DNA of 64,000 bases, taken from positions 1,302,001 through 1,366,000 of the forward strand of contig JAMPIQ010000003.1 in NCBI GenBank assembly GCA_024699855.1. Reading direction: 5' to 3'. Under the pieces are notes generated by a model. The model saw only the letters and a program-made list of their open reading frames with translations, did no database searches and had not been told where the DNA came from. Positions 47,702 to 58,036 of this stretch are shown here, piece by piece (the stretch's first letter is position 1; every line of letters starts with the position of its first letter). The position numbers and the translations under genes are program-made. This DNA is from Aphelenchoides besseyi. Taxonomy: Eukaryota; Nematoda; Chromadorea; Rhabditida; Aphelenchoididae.

Positions 47702-47741
47702 CGTAAACAAAACTTTTGGATCCTTTCCAAATCTTTCCAGG

Positions 47742-48191
47742 ATGCCAAAAATGACCGCCAAGAAGCCGTCGAAGAGAACCGGAAAAAGTCTTCAGCTAAA
47801 CAGCAAACTCGCCGACGAATTGAGTCGAGTAAAGATGAAAAACACGAGGAGGTGAGTCAATTTCATTCGAACTCTGTTCATCTGGGGTTCAGGAGTTTGA
47901 TGATCGTTCGAGAGGCTCCGGTGTTAACGAAGAAAAATGGCGACAAAATCTCAAGCCGGTGCGGCTCCTGTGGTCTCCTAATTTTTGAAATCCAGTGGAC
48001 TGTCTGCCGAATGTCAATTGAACATTTTGCGCCAATACGTGGACATCAACCCGTCGGGCGAACAAGCAGTGACGGAAATGAGTACGAAAACCGACCGTCA
48101 ATCGTCGGATAAACTCTCCATGCTCAAGACGGCCTTCGAGAACACGTTCGGTTCATTCGGCTATCGCTCTCACACGATCGAAAGACAATAA
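47742..48191 (+). CDS. Small basic protein, unknown
   Basis: The ATG follows CTTTCCAG, a likely trans-splice site. Three exons (47742-47851, 47893-47958, 47996-48191) join in phase to 123 codons. The N-terminus is basic (AKKPSKRTGKSLQLNSKLAD), the C-terminal part reads LSAECQLNILRQYVDINPSG, then EQAVTEMSTKTDRQSSDKLS and GYRSHTIERQ. An alternative frame of exon 1 and 2 also looks charged and coding-like (EEFDDRSRGSGVNEEKW), so frame choice rests on the phase-consistent join to exon 3. No family recognised. Confidence 0.5.
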
Positions 48192-48798
48192 GCATTTTAA
48201 GTTGTAATTAATTCCTTTCGCCAGTCTTGTCTTTAAACTCTTTCTCTCAATTGCATAACTTACGTGTCGGATAAAAAAATTCACGACAGATAAGCAGGTG
48301 ATTGTTTGATTCAACGGTATCGTTCGCTCAATAGCATTACTTGGACTCGTTGGCAACTTTATCCGAAATTTTCAGTTTTTCGACTTTTCAAAAATGGCAA
48401 CCAGTTTTTCGATTCCGACTTTTGAGAATACGAACAAGTCATTCCTTTACGTGTTCATTTTGCACGGAAGACAAGTCATGTACATTGGAAAGATCTGTAA
48501 AGGAAGAGGTCGCTTATGAGCACATTGCCAGCGAATTTTGAGCGCAAAAAGCCAACTAGTCGGGTTTAGTATTGTTCAGAGCTTGGTAGGTCTCTAAAAG
48601 CTGGCAAAGGAAGCCATTGTCGGCCACGGTGTTTGAATCGCCATTTTGGCCAAAAACTTATCAGAGCAAACGGCATTTGCTTCGGAATCGGTAGCTATTT
48701 GTATTTTGCAATCTCGTTGTCAAGAAAAAGAACGTGTGCCAACGACGCTCCATAAGATTTTGTTCAATCGCCTCATCCGTCCGGTGCCAATAAGCAAC

Positions 48799-49177
48799 AT
48801 GGCGTTTTTGGTCAACAGCCGGATTCAACACGAATACAATACGCTCAACGGACTTATTAAAAAAGAATATAAGCGCCTGGTTTGTAAATGCGCGGTTGTC
48901 CTACGCGGTGTTCTGTGTTCAGAATGTTCTTCGATCTTGGACAGTTTGGACACTGAGCATTCTACCGGTAAGTGAAAGGGAATGCTCATGATTACATAAC
49001 TAATTTCTAAGGAAACCCGGGAACCAATGGGCTTGTCGAAGAACTCAAGCAATGCAACAATCTCGCCACCAAATTTTACGGTGGTAAGCAAGAGAAAATC
49101 AACAAGTTTAATTCACTAACTCGTTTAGAATTGATGAGAGAACGTCCACAACCAACAACAAACCTCCAGGATCGATA
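48799..49177 (+). CDS. Hypothetical protein, start uncertain
   Basis: The frame is open from 48646, but its first ATG is at 48799. It reads AFLVNSRIQHEYNTLNGLIK, then KRLVCKCAVVLRGVLCSECS, across introns near 48968-49011 and 49084-49129, to QPTTNLQDR and stop. Splice sites are good. No homology I can name, and the first exon may lie further upstream. Confidence 0.4.
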
Positions 49178-49232
49178 GCTGCAGGTATTTTTGTCAACGA
49201 GTTGTTCGTAATTAGAAGAATTTTAGCATGTA

Positions 49233-49559
49233 TTGGATTCAATGTTCGACAACTGCACAAATCGTGGAGCCTCGATGTTAATCTACGGAGACGAATGCTT
49301 TCTCAGTAACCGAAATCCAATTGAGACTACACCGGTAACTTCAATTAAACTCCCATTTTCATATCGGTTTCAGGATCTTAAGTTCGCCGAACTAACTCTG
49401 CTCAGGATTGTTCTTGGAGTTTCGTTGCCAAAAAACTCAAAATCGGAATCGGGAAACGCGTTTTCAAAAAACTCAAAACCCTTAAGCAATACGGACAACG
49501 ATGGCTGTGGGCAAAGCGGGAGATTACCGAATGACTGCGTACGTGGGACGAATAGGTAA
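49233..49559 (+). CDS. Hypothetical small protein
   Basis: ATG 49233 gives DSMFDNCTNRGASMLIYGDE, then a phase-keeping 42-nt intron (about 49333-49374) and DLKFAELTLLRIVLGVSLPK, with a Ser/Asn/Lys-rich tail. AATAAA at 49701 may be its poly(A) signal. It may be a 3' part of the preceding gene rather than separate. Confidence 0.35.
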   Translation: MDSMFDNCTNRGASMLIYGDECFLSNRNPIETTPVTSIKLPFSYRFQDLKFAELTLLRIVLGVSLPKNSKSESGNAFSKNSKPLSNTDNDGCGQSGRLPNDCVRGTNR

Positions 49560-49885
49560 TCACAGCCACAAAGAACGATTCTAATTTACAGCAAATAGCA
49601 GCACTGATAACCGTGCACAAAGAGATGGGGACAAACGAAAAGAAAGTACCTGCAATAAGATGTAATCTCGTTGTTGCTTCTTTTCTATTGTTATTTACAC
49701 TCAATAAATCAATGGTGAAAGCGTAAATTTTGGACGCTTTTTCGAATTCGACCTTTTGAAATTGAAAAAATAAAAAAACGTTCGCGCAGAGCGTGGGAAC
49801 GACGGCGGCGCAACAATTGGGACGCAAAACCACAATTCGAAACTGCAAACTAAAACGATAATCCGCTTCGATGGTGCAAATCAAA

Positions 49886-52800
49886 CTAATTTGGTGACGA
49901 AATTAAGCCAATCACAAAATCCACCGACCTGTCAAGAGTGTCGAGATCGTCGGCAAGTTTGTCGATTTGCGCGAAGTCGACCACCCGGTCGGCTACTAGT
50001 CGTTCCTCGATGTGGATCGTCCGCAGAGTTTGAAGATAAACCTGAAAACAAGCTGTTGGAGACAATGAAAATCCGGAAATCTTTTTTTGGGATCCACTCC
50101 ACGACAAAACAAAACTTTCGATGTTTCTCGATTGAAGCAAAATCTCGCGCTCGTCCGTCGCGCTTTTGTTCCCGATTTGGGTCAATCGAAACGATGAGGA
50201 CAAAAAAATGCGGTCATCCGCGCGCTCACCGTATTTCCGAAGCGTCGAATTTGGACGTTGGAGTCGGCGGACGGATCGTCGCGAATCAAATTGAGCAAAA
50301 GAATGGCGTTCGGGTCGTTGAATCCGTCCTGAAAAGCGAAAATTGAATGTGATGGCAGACGTTTTTTCGCTGATATCGAAATTGATAAAAATTTTTGCGT
50401 CTTCTTCCCGTTTTCACTTTCCCGGACGCTATGAAGACAAAGTCCAAAGAAGCACATGACGCTTCAGCGTGTGGATGAGCTGATTAGTTAGAGGAAAGAA
50501 GAGGGGTAAATACGATTTGTGTACAAACTAAAAACAAACTTCGGCTTCTGATTCCCGCCCACTCTACGGTTGCCAGTCAACGCGCGAAAAAGAAGCCACG
50601 CAGATCGGGCGTAATTAGAATGTCAAATCGGGATTAAAAATATGTTCTTCAACGGTCAACAATTAACTGCTCATCGAACACGATCGTTGACAGTCGAAAT
50701 TAAGACGAAGCGCAGGTGCGGGATCGGCGAGTTGCCAATTAGAAATTACAGACCTTTACCTCGAGCTGTGGACAGGTGGCTCGATGGCCCAAGGAAGCGG
50801 TCCGTGCTCTTGAATAACACAATAGTTAGCCCCGTAATGAGTTCGAATCAAGAAAAACTTGCTAATCAACAGCTGTGTGACCGCAAGCTACGAATTTGAA
50901 TTTTCCGAGCGATTACGCTTACCGGAAAGACGAACCATTTCGAACCGGAAAAGAAGTGCTTTTGAAGAGCAGCAGGCGGACAAAAAGGAGAATCTGCTCG
51001 TGGCCAATTGGCCGCTTTTTTGGGCCCAACGATTAAAAACGTTTCGCTAATTGGTCGTAAAAATGATCTTGAATAGGAGTGCACTTACACTTCTGACATC
51101 TCTGCAACAATTGACCGTCCAAATGACAATGCTGAGAGTGAATGACTTGGTTCAATAAACTTACCGGCGGACAGAAACTTTCAAACAAACAAATCACACT
51201 TGAAGTCTTCTGTTGATTACGCAAAAGCCTGACACGCTTTTTCCCGTGCAGCTTAACGTCGAACATTACCGTAGGAGACGTGAGAAAGCAGTCAAAATGA
51301 CAAAGACGCGCTTGTTAATTTTTGATCCGCAGGAAACGGCAGGTGCGCCGTTTTGGAGGGTCCCGAGACGCACACGGGTTTTAAGACGCATGTTTTAATT
51401 GCCAACATATGAAGCGCAACAGCGCGGCGGAAATCCGTTCGACTCAAAAAGAAGTGCCGGAAAGTCAAATTTTGCGCACGCCAAATCAAGTGTGTTTATT
51501 TAGAACTTACCCGCTCCACAATACCCACGATCAGCTCGGCTTCCAACTGCTGCGTCGTCCACAGCGACGGTTTCTCGTCGTCGGCGTCGCGCACTTCGAC
51601 CGCACGCAAAAAATCGCCGTTGATGCTCATCCGGGAAGCTGAAAACAAGAAGACGAGAATTACGGTAAAATGGATGAGCCCGCGGCGTAGTCCAATTTTT
51701 ATTGTTCCCTCGAATACATTTTTGATGGGAATTGAAATGTGGCGCCTTACGCTCTGTGGCCGTCAATCGCAGCAAATTGCCACCGTGCCTTCTCTCCTCA
51801 CGTTTGCATTTCGAAGTCCTTTCGTTGCGCTCTCCCTCCTTTGGGTATCAATTATGATATTGGAGAGGGACGATGAACAATGGGCGGAAAGGCAAAAAGA
51901 TTCTTTCTGACTACAAAAATGATGACGGGAAGTTATTAGGGTTTGAGAATCTCTGTCCCGTCTTTTCCTTTCCACCGGTTCATTTCTGATGGACGCACGA
52001 GCGCGGACGGCACATTCAAAAATGCATGTCGTGGCCGGCGAAGGTAAAAAGTTTTGTGCGTTTCGATAATGACGCAAAAACGTGATTTCGTGTTCGCTCC
52101 GTTAAAATTAAATCAAAACAAAAAGGCACGCAAAATCTCAAAAACCAAAAAACGTTTTCCCCTCAATTGCGTTGTTTTTGCGACATTGAAACCGACGAGT
52201 CGCGAGAATCCAGAACTTTTGTTCACGTTTTCACTTGTGAAGATTTCACGTTCGACTTCCCCAAAAAAAGGATCGTAATCTCAAAATCGAGACCCTTAAA
52301 CTCCTCTCCGTGGCTTTGAGACGTCGAAGAATCTCGACCGTTTGGCCCATCCGCGTTTCCCACGACTCCGCCCATCTTTCTTCGAATTGGTCGGCTCGCA
52401 AAGTCGTTGGCTGTTTGAGCGTGTGGGTAATTGGATTTCCCCGACTATCGTAGTACACGCACGCCCAAACGCCAAAGGTAAAAAGTTTCGCGAAGAAGAC
52501 GAGAAGTGGGAAATGAGATGCGCCAATAATTTCGAGCATAATGGACGCAAAACGGCAGCTCCTCAAGCATCGCGTATCGCATTTCCGCTGCTCCACACAA
52601 GCGAAGCGCGGCGGTCTTGGTGAATTGCGTGTTGACAAAATTGAAAACGCCAAAAAGCGAAATCGGTAGACACGCTCAAAAAATTCTGGGACGTTGATCG
52701 GAACGCGCGAGACGTCGACAAAAACGGAATGTTTGTTCACGGAAGTGCGGTTTTGGGGACTCAATCAAGAAACTAGTTGCGGCGTTTTCGGCTGCCGGTT

Positions 52801-53676
52801 AAACGCCCTTTAGCCAAACAATTTTCGGTGTCAACGACTGTTGGAATTCGTAACACAAAAATTTGCAATTTCGTTTCTGCAATCGAACGGCTAAAACCGT
52901 GGGGCTTTTTGGGATCTCGGCAAACAAAACTCGGGAATCACGCGCAGTTGACGGTCTTTTGACAAAAACGAGTAAATGGAAATTGCAATTCAATGGACGT
53001 GATCTCGAATTGAAATTGGAGTCGAGGAAAAAGAAGTGTTTTGCGTCGTCTTCTCGACGAATTCACACGCTTTCATTGGTTTACTTGACGGGACCGGTTG
53101 TCATGGATTCTCTCGACCGTAGCACGCACGCAAAAAGTTAATTTCATCAGACGGAATTCTGCGCCAATGATCTTCTTCTTACCGTTTCCACTCGGACGCC
53201 TTCGCGGACGGCAAAGTGCATCCGGAGGCCAACACGCCGAGAGATTTCCGGACCAACTCTACGGTAAACACATCCAAAAGCATATTTACGACGTTTATTG
53301 CCCCTAGTTCGTAATTACCACCTTTTTAAGCACGCGAATTGCTTTTCACGCAAATTGCCATCTTAAGACCCGAATCCGCTTATTCCAGCACGACGTCCAA
53401 CGATTCGCAACTTGGCACCGAAATTGGATTAGTTCGAGGTTCTCAAATCGCGTGTACCGTAGCGTTTGCTCGGGTCCCCGCAATTCAATGGAGCAAAAAC
53501 TTAATCACGAAGACAGGCGGGAATTCCCACACCTTGTGGTCACTTTCAATTCGTTTTTTTGGAAGGCGAACAAAAAAAGTGCGCATTTGTGAAAAGAAAA
53601 ACGAATTCGATTCGAAAAAGCGGAAAATTTGAAACAAAAAGTTCAATGAAGACATTAAACCACCACGTCCGCTCAT
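49886..53676 (-). CDS. Unidentified multi-exon gene, exons placed individually
   Basis: Exon-like blocks with splice sites on the minus strand, from 5' to 3': SGRGGLMSS (possible start ATG 53676, 115 bp after the exos-7 stop), ELVRKSLGVLASGCTLPSAK (53.2 kb), VFVDVSRVPINVPEFFER (52.7 kb), GVWACVYYDSRGNPITHTLK and ERWAESWETRMGQTVEILRR (52.3-52.5 kb), RMSINGDFLRAVEVRDADDE and LEAELIVGIVERKTSSVICL (51.2-51.6 kb), HCHLDGQLLQRCQK (51.1 kb), a possible 50.8-kb exon, DGFNDPNAILLLNLIRDDPS (50.3 kb) and VYLQTLRTIHIEERLVADRV with DKLADDLDTLDR, stop at 49886. Composition and conserved-looking spacing say this is a real, large helical protein; I cannot name it. Introns here are long (0.1-0.9 kb) for this window. 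It could also supply the missing 5' part of egl-43, but the stop at 49886 argues against that. Confidence 0.5.
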
Positions 53677-53790
53677 CAACGTCGCGGCCACGTAATCGAA
53701 ATCAAAAGTTCACGAAAATCGCAAACTGATTCCTCACTTCGTTTGTAGTCCGAAAACGTAAATTTTTATTTGAAAACAAAAAAAAACAAA

Positions 53791-54958
53791 TCAAAGATAA
53801 ATTCTACGTCGTTTTCGCGCACTCAATGACTTCTGTAGCTGTTCATCCAAGTCGCGTAATGTTTCGGCGGCAATCTTGTAGACCTCACGCAACGTCGATA
53901 ACTCCACCGTTCCACGACGAATCGTCGACGAAAAGGTGACCAGATGATCATCGGGATCGGCGATTGACTGAAACGAATGATCGACTTCTAATCGAAGCTA
54001 CCAGAGAATCCTCACCTTTCCGTTCTCATCGTTCAGAATCATGGCCAAACAAGTGGACGAAGTGACGCACTGGAATTCGTTCTCCGTCACATCCACTGCG
54101 TAGTTGTCATTCACGATGTTGATCGTAATGAAAAGCGGACATCTGAAAATCGCCAATCAGCACTTCGTAGCTTATTCTTGCGCTGTTACCTGGAAACGTT
54201 CAATTCGATGAACTCCACTTCGCTCGGCAGCTCCACACCCTCGAGTTCGGAGCCCACGGCAATCGCCGAGTTACCACGAAGCTTCGGGACTCGAAAATCG
54301 AAGAGCGCAGCTTTCAACTGAAAAAAGAAGTCAAATCCCAAAACGAAAAGGAAACCAACCGCCATTCCCGCGAAGTCCAAAACGTTTCCATCGTAACGAT
54401 GGATCTCCACGTCCACGAAAATGTTCCACGCCAAACGCTTTGTAATTTGAAGGCTAAAAAACGCGGAATAAAAATCGGCGCAAAAAAAAGAAACTTTTTG
54501 AGCGTCGGAAGCGCCTGATCGTTGGAGTAGGCGCCGGAAAGGGCGACGCGAATCTGTTCGGCCAAATCCTGCGGCTCTCGACCCAGAAAACGACAATCGG
54601 AATTGGGCGAAAACTCGACGTTGAAGTCCATGCGAATCGACGGCATTTCGTTGGCGAAGTAGACCTCCGGATCGATCACGCTTTCGAGTTCGGCGCGGAC
54701 TCCAACGAAAATCTCGATGTTGTCGGCCGTCAGAAGCGCCGATCCTTCCAACTGCGGACGTACGCCGATTTCCAAGCAAATCGGCCGAAACTCCAGTTTC
54801 CTAAACAACAAAAAAAACTCAAAAAACTCGAAAGAAACCCACGATCGTCCATCGTTTCGAAGGTCTTCGTTGAAGCCCTCGATGATGTGCAGGCGCTCGA
54901 AGTCGCTCAACTTCAACGCCGGAACTTTGAAACGCTTCGATTCCTTTTGCTCGGCCAT
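53791..54958 (-). CDS. exos-7: Exosome RNase PH-like subunit RRP42 (EXOSC7)
   Basis: Starts AEQKESKRFKVPALKLSDFE, then LHIIEGFNEDLRNDGRS, the EDxRxDGR signature of RRP42-type subunits. RNase PH fold blocks follow: EGSALLTADNIEIFVGVRAE, FNVEFSPNSDCRF, LAWNIFVDVEIHRYDGNVLD, KAALFDFRVPKL, FITINIVNDNYAVDVTENEF, and a C-terminal helix LREVYKIAAETLRDLDEQLQ, ending ARKRRRIYL. Five introns of 40-60 nt. It is one of the six ring subunits of the RNA exosome in nucleus and cytoplasm. Like other animal ring subunits it lacks catalytic residues and is structural (family knowledge). Complete. Confidence 0.93.
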
Positions 54959-55614
54959 TGCAACGTTTGATATCCGATCAGAGAAATTGACTGTGCAGCG
55001 AGCGAATCGAACGACTTGACGCACTTCAACGGCGTCAGCTCTGCGCACAAACTTCTTAACAACTACAAAGTGAAAATGAACTGTCGCGGTTCCTGAATCA
55101 AAACGCAGGTTCTTCTGACTCACAGCAACAGCACGATCCAATGGCTGATGAGAGTGATCACGTAAAAGCTGGAAGTTGAGTTTGTTCAACCCATTACTTT
55201 GTGGTCTACACAGAATGAAGTTGCTGAGGACGATAAACGAGTTGATGAAAAATTTGGAAGTCGATGTGATGGCCGTTCAAGTCGCGGTTCTACTAACGAA
55301 TCAAAGTTGTTTAAATTTGATATAATAACAGTTTTCGGTTAAATGACCAATGTGCCGTTCCATTAGCTCAGCAGCCAAACAATTTGAATGAAATCACCAC
55401 ATCAATCTTGTTTCTTTGTCTTTTTTGTGATCTTTCAGTTTTTTATTGTCTTGTAATTAAAGAACATGCCTGTAGACAAGCCATATGAATCTCGATTCAA
55501 AATCGATTTGTGGTCGAAATGATCGCGAATCTACAACAATTTGAACTTCTTCTTAATGTTTATTCGAATCAAATGACAACGATATCACAGTTGAGATTCT
55601 TGGACGACGACTTT
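54959..55614. other. Intergenic, nothing recognised
   Basis: Upstream region of exos-7 and downstream of the tautomerase gene. The long open frame that overlaps the exos-7 start (to 55189) has no Met-initiated extension I trust. Confidence 0.5.
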
Positions 55615-56104
55615 CTATGGTTGGTTGTCTTCGGCGGTGTATGGAACGGCCTTGTTTAGACGCAACCACTCTTTTTCGGCTTTGCTGTTCGAGATTGGAG
55701 GAACGAGTCCGGATTCGCGCCAAAAGTTCGGATCACATTCTTCGATCGCAATCGAAAACAAAAGCTATGAATAATAAACGATATCAGTTTTCTACCTCGT
55801 ATTCCAGTCCACGGTTCTTGATGAAAGGCGCCAAAATGGCTTCGTACTTCTTGAAGAAGCCTTCCACCATGGCATAGGATGAGAGTTGTCGAGCGATGTG
55901 TTGGATGCCGATACGAACAAATTTCTCGTGATTCTGCTTTCCACCAACGTAGAAGTCGTTCTTTTCGATGGGAATAAACAGGACCAGGACGTAGAAGGGC
56001 GGAAGGCCGACGCTCACGTAGAGGTCGTTGATTTGTTTACCCAATTCGTCTTTGTCGGCTTGGCTGAACGTGCCAGGGGTGTGGAAGAAACAATGGAAAG
56101 GCAT
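55615..56104 (-). CDS. cis-CaaD-like tautomerase (Tautomerase_3 family)
   Basis: Starts MPFHCFFHTPGTFSQADKDE, keeping the N-terminal proline that acts as catalytic base in the tautomerase superfamily. It then reads LGKQINDLYVSVGLPPFYVL, VLFIPIEKNDFYVGGKQN and FVRIGIQHIARQL, and, after a short intron, EECDPNFWRESGLVPPISNS, KAEKEWLRLNKAVPYTAED. The FYVxVLFIP, GGK, RIxIxHIAR and lxGLVPPxxxSxAEKxW blocks match the family called putative oxalocrotonate tautomerase / cis-CaaD-like, about 145-150 residues, which I associate mainly with fungi and oomycetes. Substrate unknown; small-acid tautomerisation or hydration is the usual chemistry. The intron (about 55760-55797; the acceptor is ambiguous, 31-43 nt) shows it is established in the genome. 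Divergent from the aldo-keto reductase. Confidence 0.85.
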
Positions 56105-56580
56105 AGTTGATTGGAGAAGTAACTGTTGAGATGGAAACTGTTGGGAATAATGAGATTGCCGATTCTTTCGACTCTTTTTATACGATCAATTGTGTTTTTC
56201 AACATTATAGTCGAGTCGCGAAAAACAAGAACCGTCGCTTTAGTTTGTACAGAATGCGAAGTGAAAGCTACAAAGCGTACATATTGACACACTCCGCGGT
56301 CATTTTATTTTGATTAAGAACCAGCAAACATATTGTTGTACTCCACGTACCACTGATGCTTCAAGTTGAAGGAAAAAGTTGACCGGGAGTTCTATGACAG
56401 ACTACAAGAAGAACGGTCGAAAAGAAGGAGGAGTCTTGGTTGTAGTTTGTATTGAACGCGGGTACGTACTCTGAGTACTTAGAGTACGGAACGTGTTGAT
56501 CTCTGGTGTTTTCGCGTGTATAAAAGCAATCATCTGAGCAAAGAAAGCTGATCAATTGCTCAGAGATTGTTTCGGTGAAA
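56105..56580. promoter_or_regulatory. Divergent promoter between tautomerase and aldo-keto reductase
   Basis: 476 bp between the two ATGs. TATA-like boxes face both genes: TATAAAAG at 56519-56526 (55 bp before the reductase ATG) and, on the minus strand, TATAAAAA at about 56176-56183 (about 72 bp before the tautomerase ATG). A 24-bp near-palindrome at 56465-56488 lies between them and is a candidate site for a dimeric regulator shared by both genes. Confidence 0.6.
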
Positions 56581-57885
56581 ATGGCAACTACTATTACGTT
56601 TTCGAATGAAGTCAAGATGCCAATCTTCGGATTGGGGACTTGGCAGGTTTGTGTGAAAAATAAGATTCAAGCTTATCGATATTTTTATGCGAACGAGGGT
56701 GAAATCGCAGCAGCACTTCGAGTTGCTCTGGAAAACGGTTATCGACTTATTGACACGGCCACTGCGTAGGTTTCTGGAGTTTGATTGCTGATGCTCGTTG
56801 ATTTTAGGTACCAAAACGAGGCGGAGATCGGCATGGTTTTGCAAGAGTTCTTCAAGGCCGGAAAACTCAAACGCGAAGATGTTTTCATTACAACAAAAGT
56901 GAGGCAGAGAATCGATCGAATGTTCAGTTTATTTCTGGTTTCAGCTCTTTTGGAACAGCAATCGTGAAGAAGACGTGGAACCTTCGATTCGTCAATCACT
57001 CAAGTTGCTTCAATTGGACTACATCGACTTATATTTGGTGCACATGCCCGCTGGATTGATGGTGAGTCTCAGGTTTGGTGCTCAGGTGATTGTTCGTGTT
57101 TTCAGCGGGACATGTCCAAGGTCGACAATTCGATCAAATTGGAAGATGTTTGGCGCGGAATGGAGAAGATCTACGACAAGAAGTTGGCGCGTGCCATCGG
57201 AGTCTCGAATACCAACGCCGAGCAGTTGGAGCGTGTGCAAAAGAGCGCTCGAATTCCGATCCACAACAATCAGGTCGAATGTCACTTGTTGTTCAATCAA
57301 GAGTCTTTGTTGGCAAGTAGACTTGACAAGAACACTAATCATTGGCTGTGTGTTTAGAAGGTCCAAAAACGTCTGAACATCAGTATGACTGCTTACGCGC
57401 CGATCGGAAGTCCCGCTCGCAAGGATGTCGATTTCCAAAATGGCTTGTAAGTCCAACTGAGAAGCGACTGTAGAACCAAGTAATTTCAGAGGCTTCTTCT
57501 TCAAAGAGAAACACTCGTTACCGTTGGAGAACTTGCTTGTGAAGAAGTTGGCCGAGAAACACTCGAAGACTCCCGCTCAGATTCTGCTTCGACATCTCAT
57601 CCAACGCGGAATCTGCGTGATTCCGAAATCAACAAACGAGAAGCGCTTGAAAGAGAATGCAGACGTGTGTTTGTTCTATTTCACAGTTACTAACTGGTAT
57701 CTTTAGATCTTCAATTTTTCGTTGTCCGATGAAGAGATTCGCCAATTGAACAACGTCCCGCAAGAGTCGCGTTTCTTCTGGTTGGAATTGTAAGTCTCCG
57801 GCGACTTCAACTTGATTTCGAGTTTGTTTTCAGCTTGCAGGGTGCTAACGAGGATCCCTTCAAAGACGAACGGAAGAAGCACTGA
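56581..57885 (+). CDS. Aldo-keto reductase
   Basis: MATTITFSNEVKMPIFGLGTWQ, then (after an intron at about 56648-56698) EIAAALRVALENGYRLIDTATAYQNE, with the catalytic Asp and Tyr, VFITTKLFWNS with the catalytic Lys, and DYIDLYLVHMP with the catalytic His: the complete AKR tetrad. Further blocks are LARAIGVSNTNAEQLERVQK, IPIHNNQVECHLLF, SMTAYAPIGSP, TPAQILLRHLIQRGICVIPKS (NADPH-binding IPKS) and FNFSLSDEEIRQLNN. About 310 residues. NADPH-dependent reduction of aldehydes and ketones in the cytosol. Introns of about 40-50 nt plus a 51-nt first intron. AATAAA at 57946. Complete and probably functional. Confidence 0.95.
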
Positions 57886-58036
57886 GCTGACGATCGCCGC
57901 ACTTATACTTATTGTTCAAAATGCTTGTTCTATCTGTATCGCTCAATAAAAAGTCTAGCAACATATTCGTACTTGACTCGTTGGTTTACTCTTGTTTTAT
58001 TAGAATCTGTATTTACAACAACAACTTCAACGGACA

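Larger units (their letters stand above)
47054..47741. other. Region between egl-43 and the small gene at 47742; direct repeat
   Basis: Purine-rich, with a duplicated block of about 75 bp (47279-47352 and 47619-47701) and several GCGCAAAA-type motifs. No exon recognised; upstream exon(s) of egl-43 may be hidden here. Confidence 0.5.

Noticed and set aside
51500..52764. PR/SET domain of egl-43 in the minus-strand exons at 51-53 kb
   Set aside because: No residue pattern of a PR domain is found and the exon chain has its own stop at 49886.
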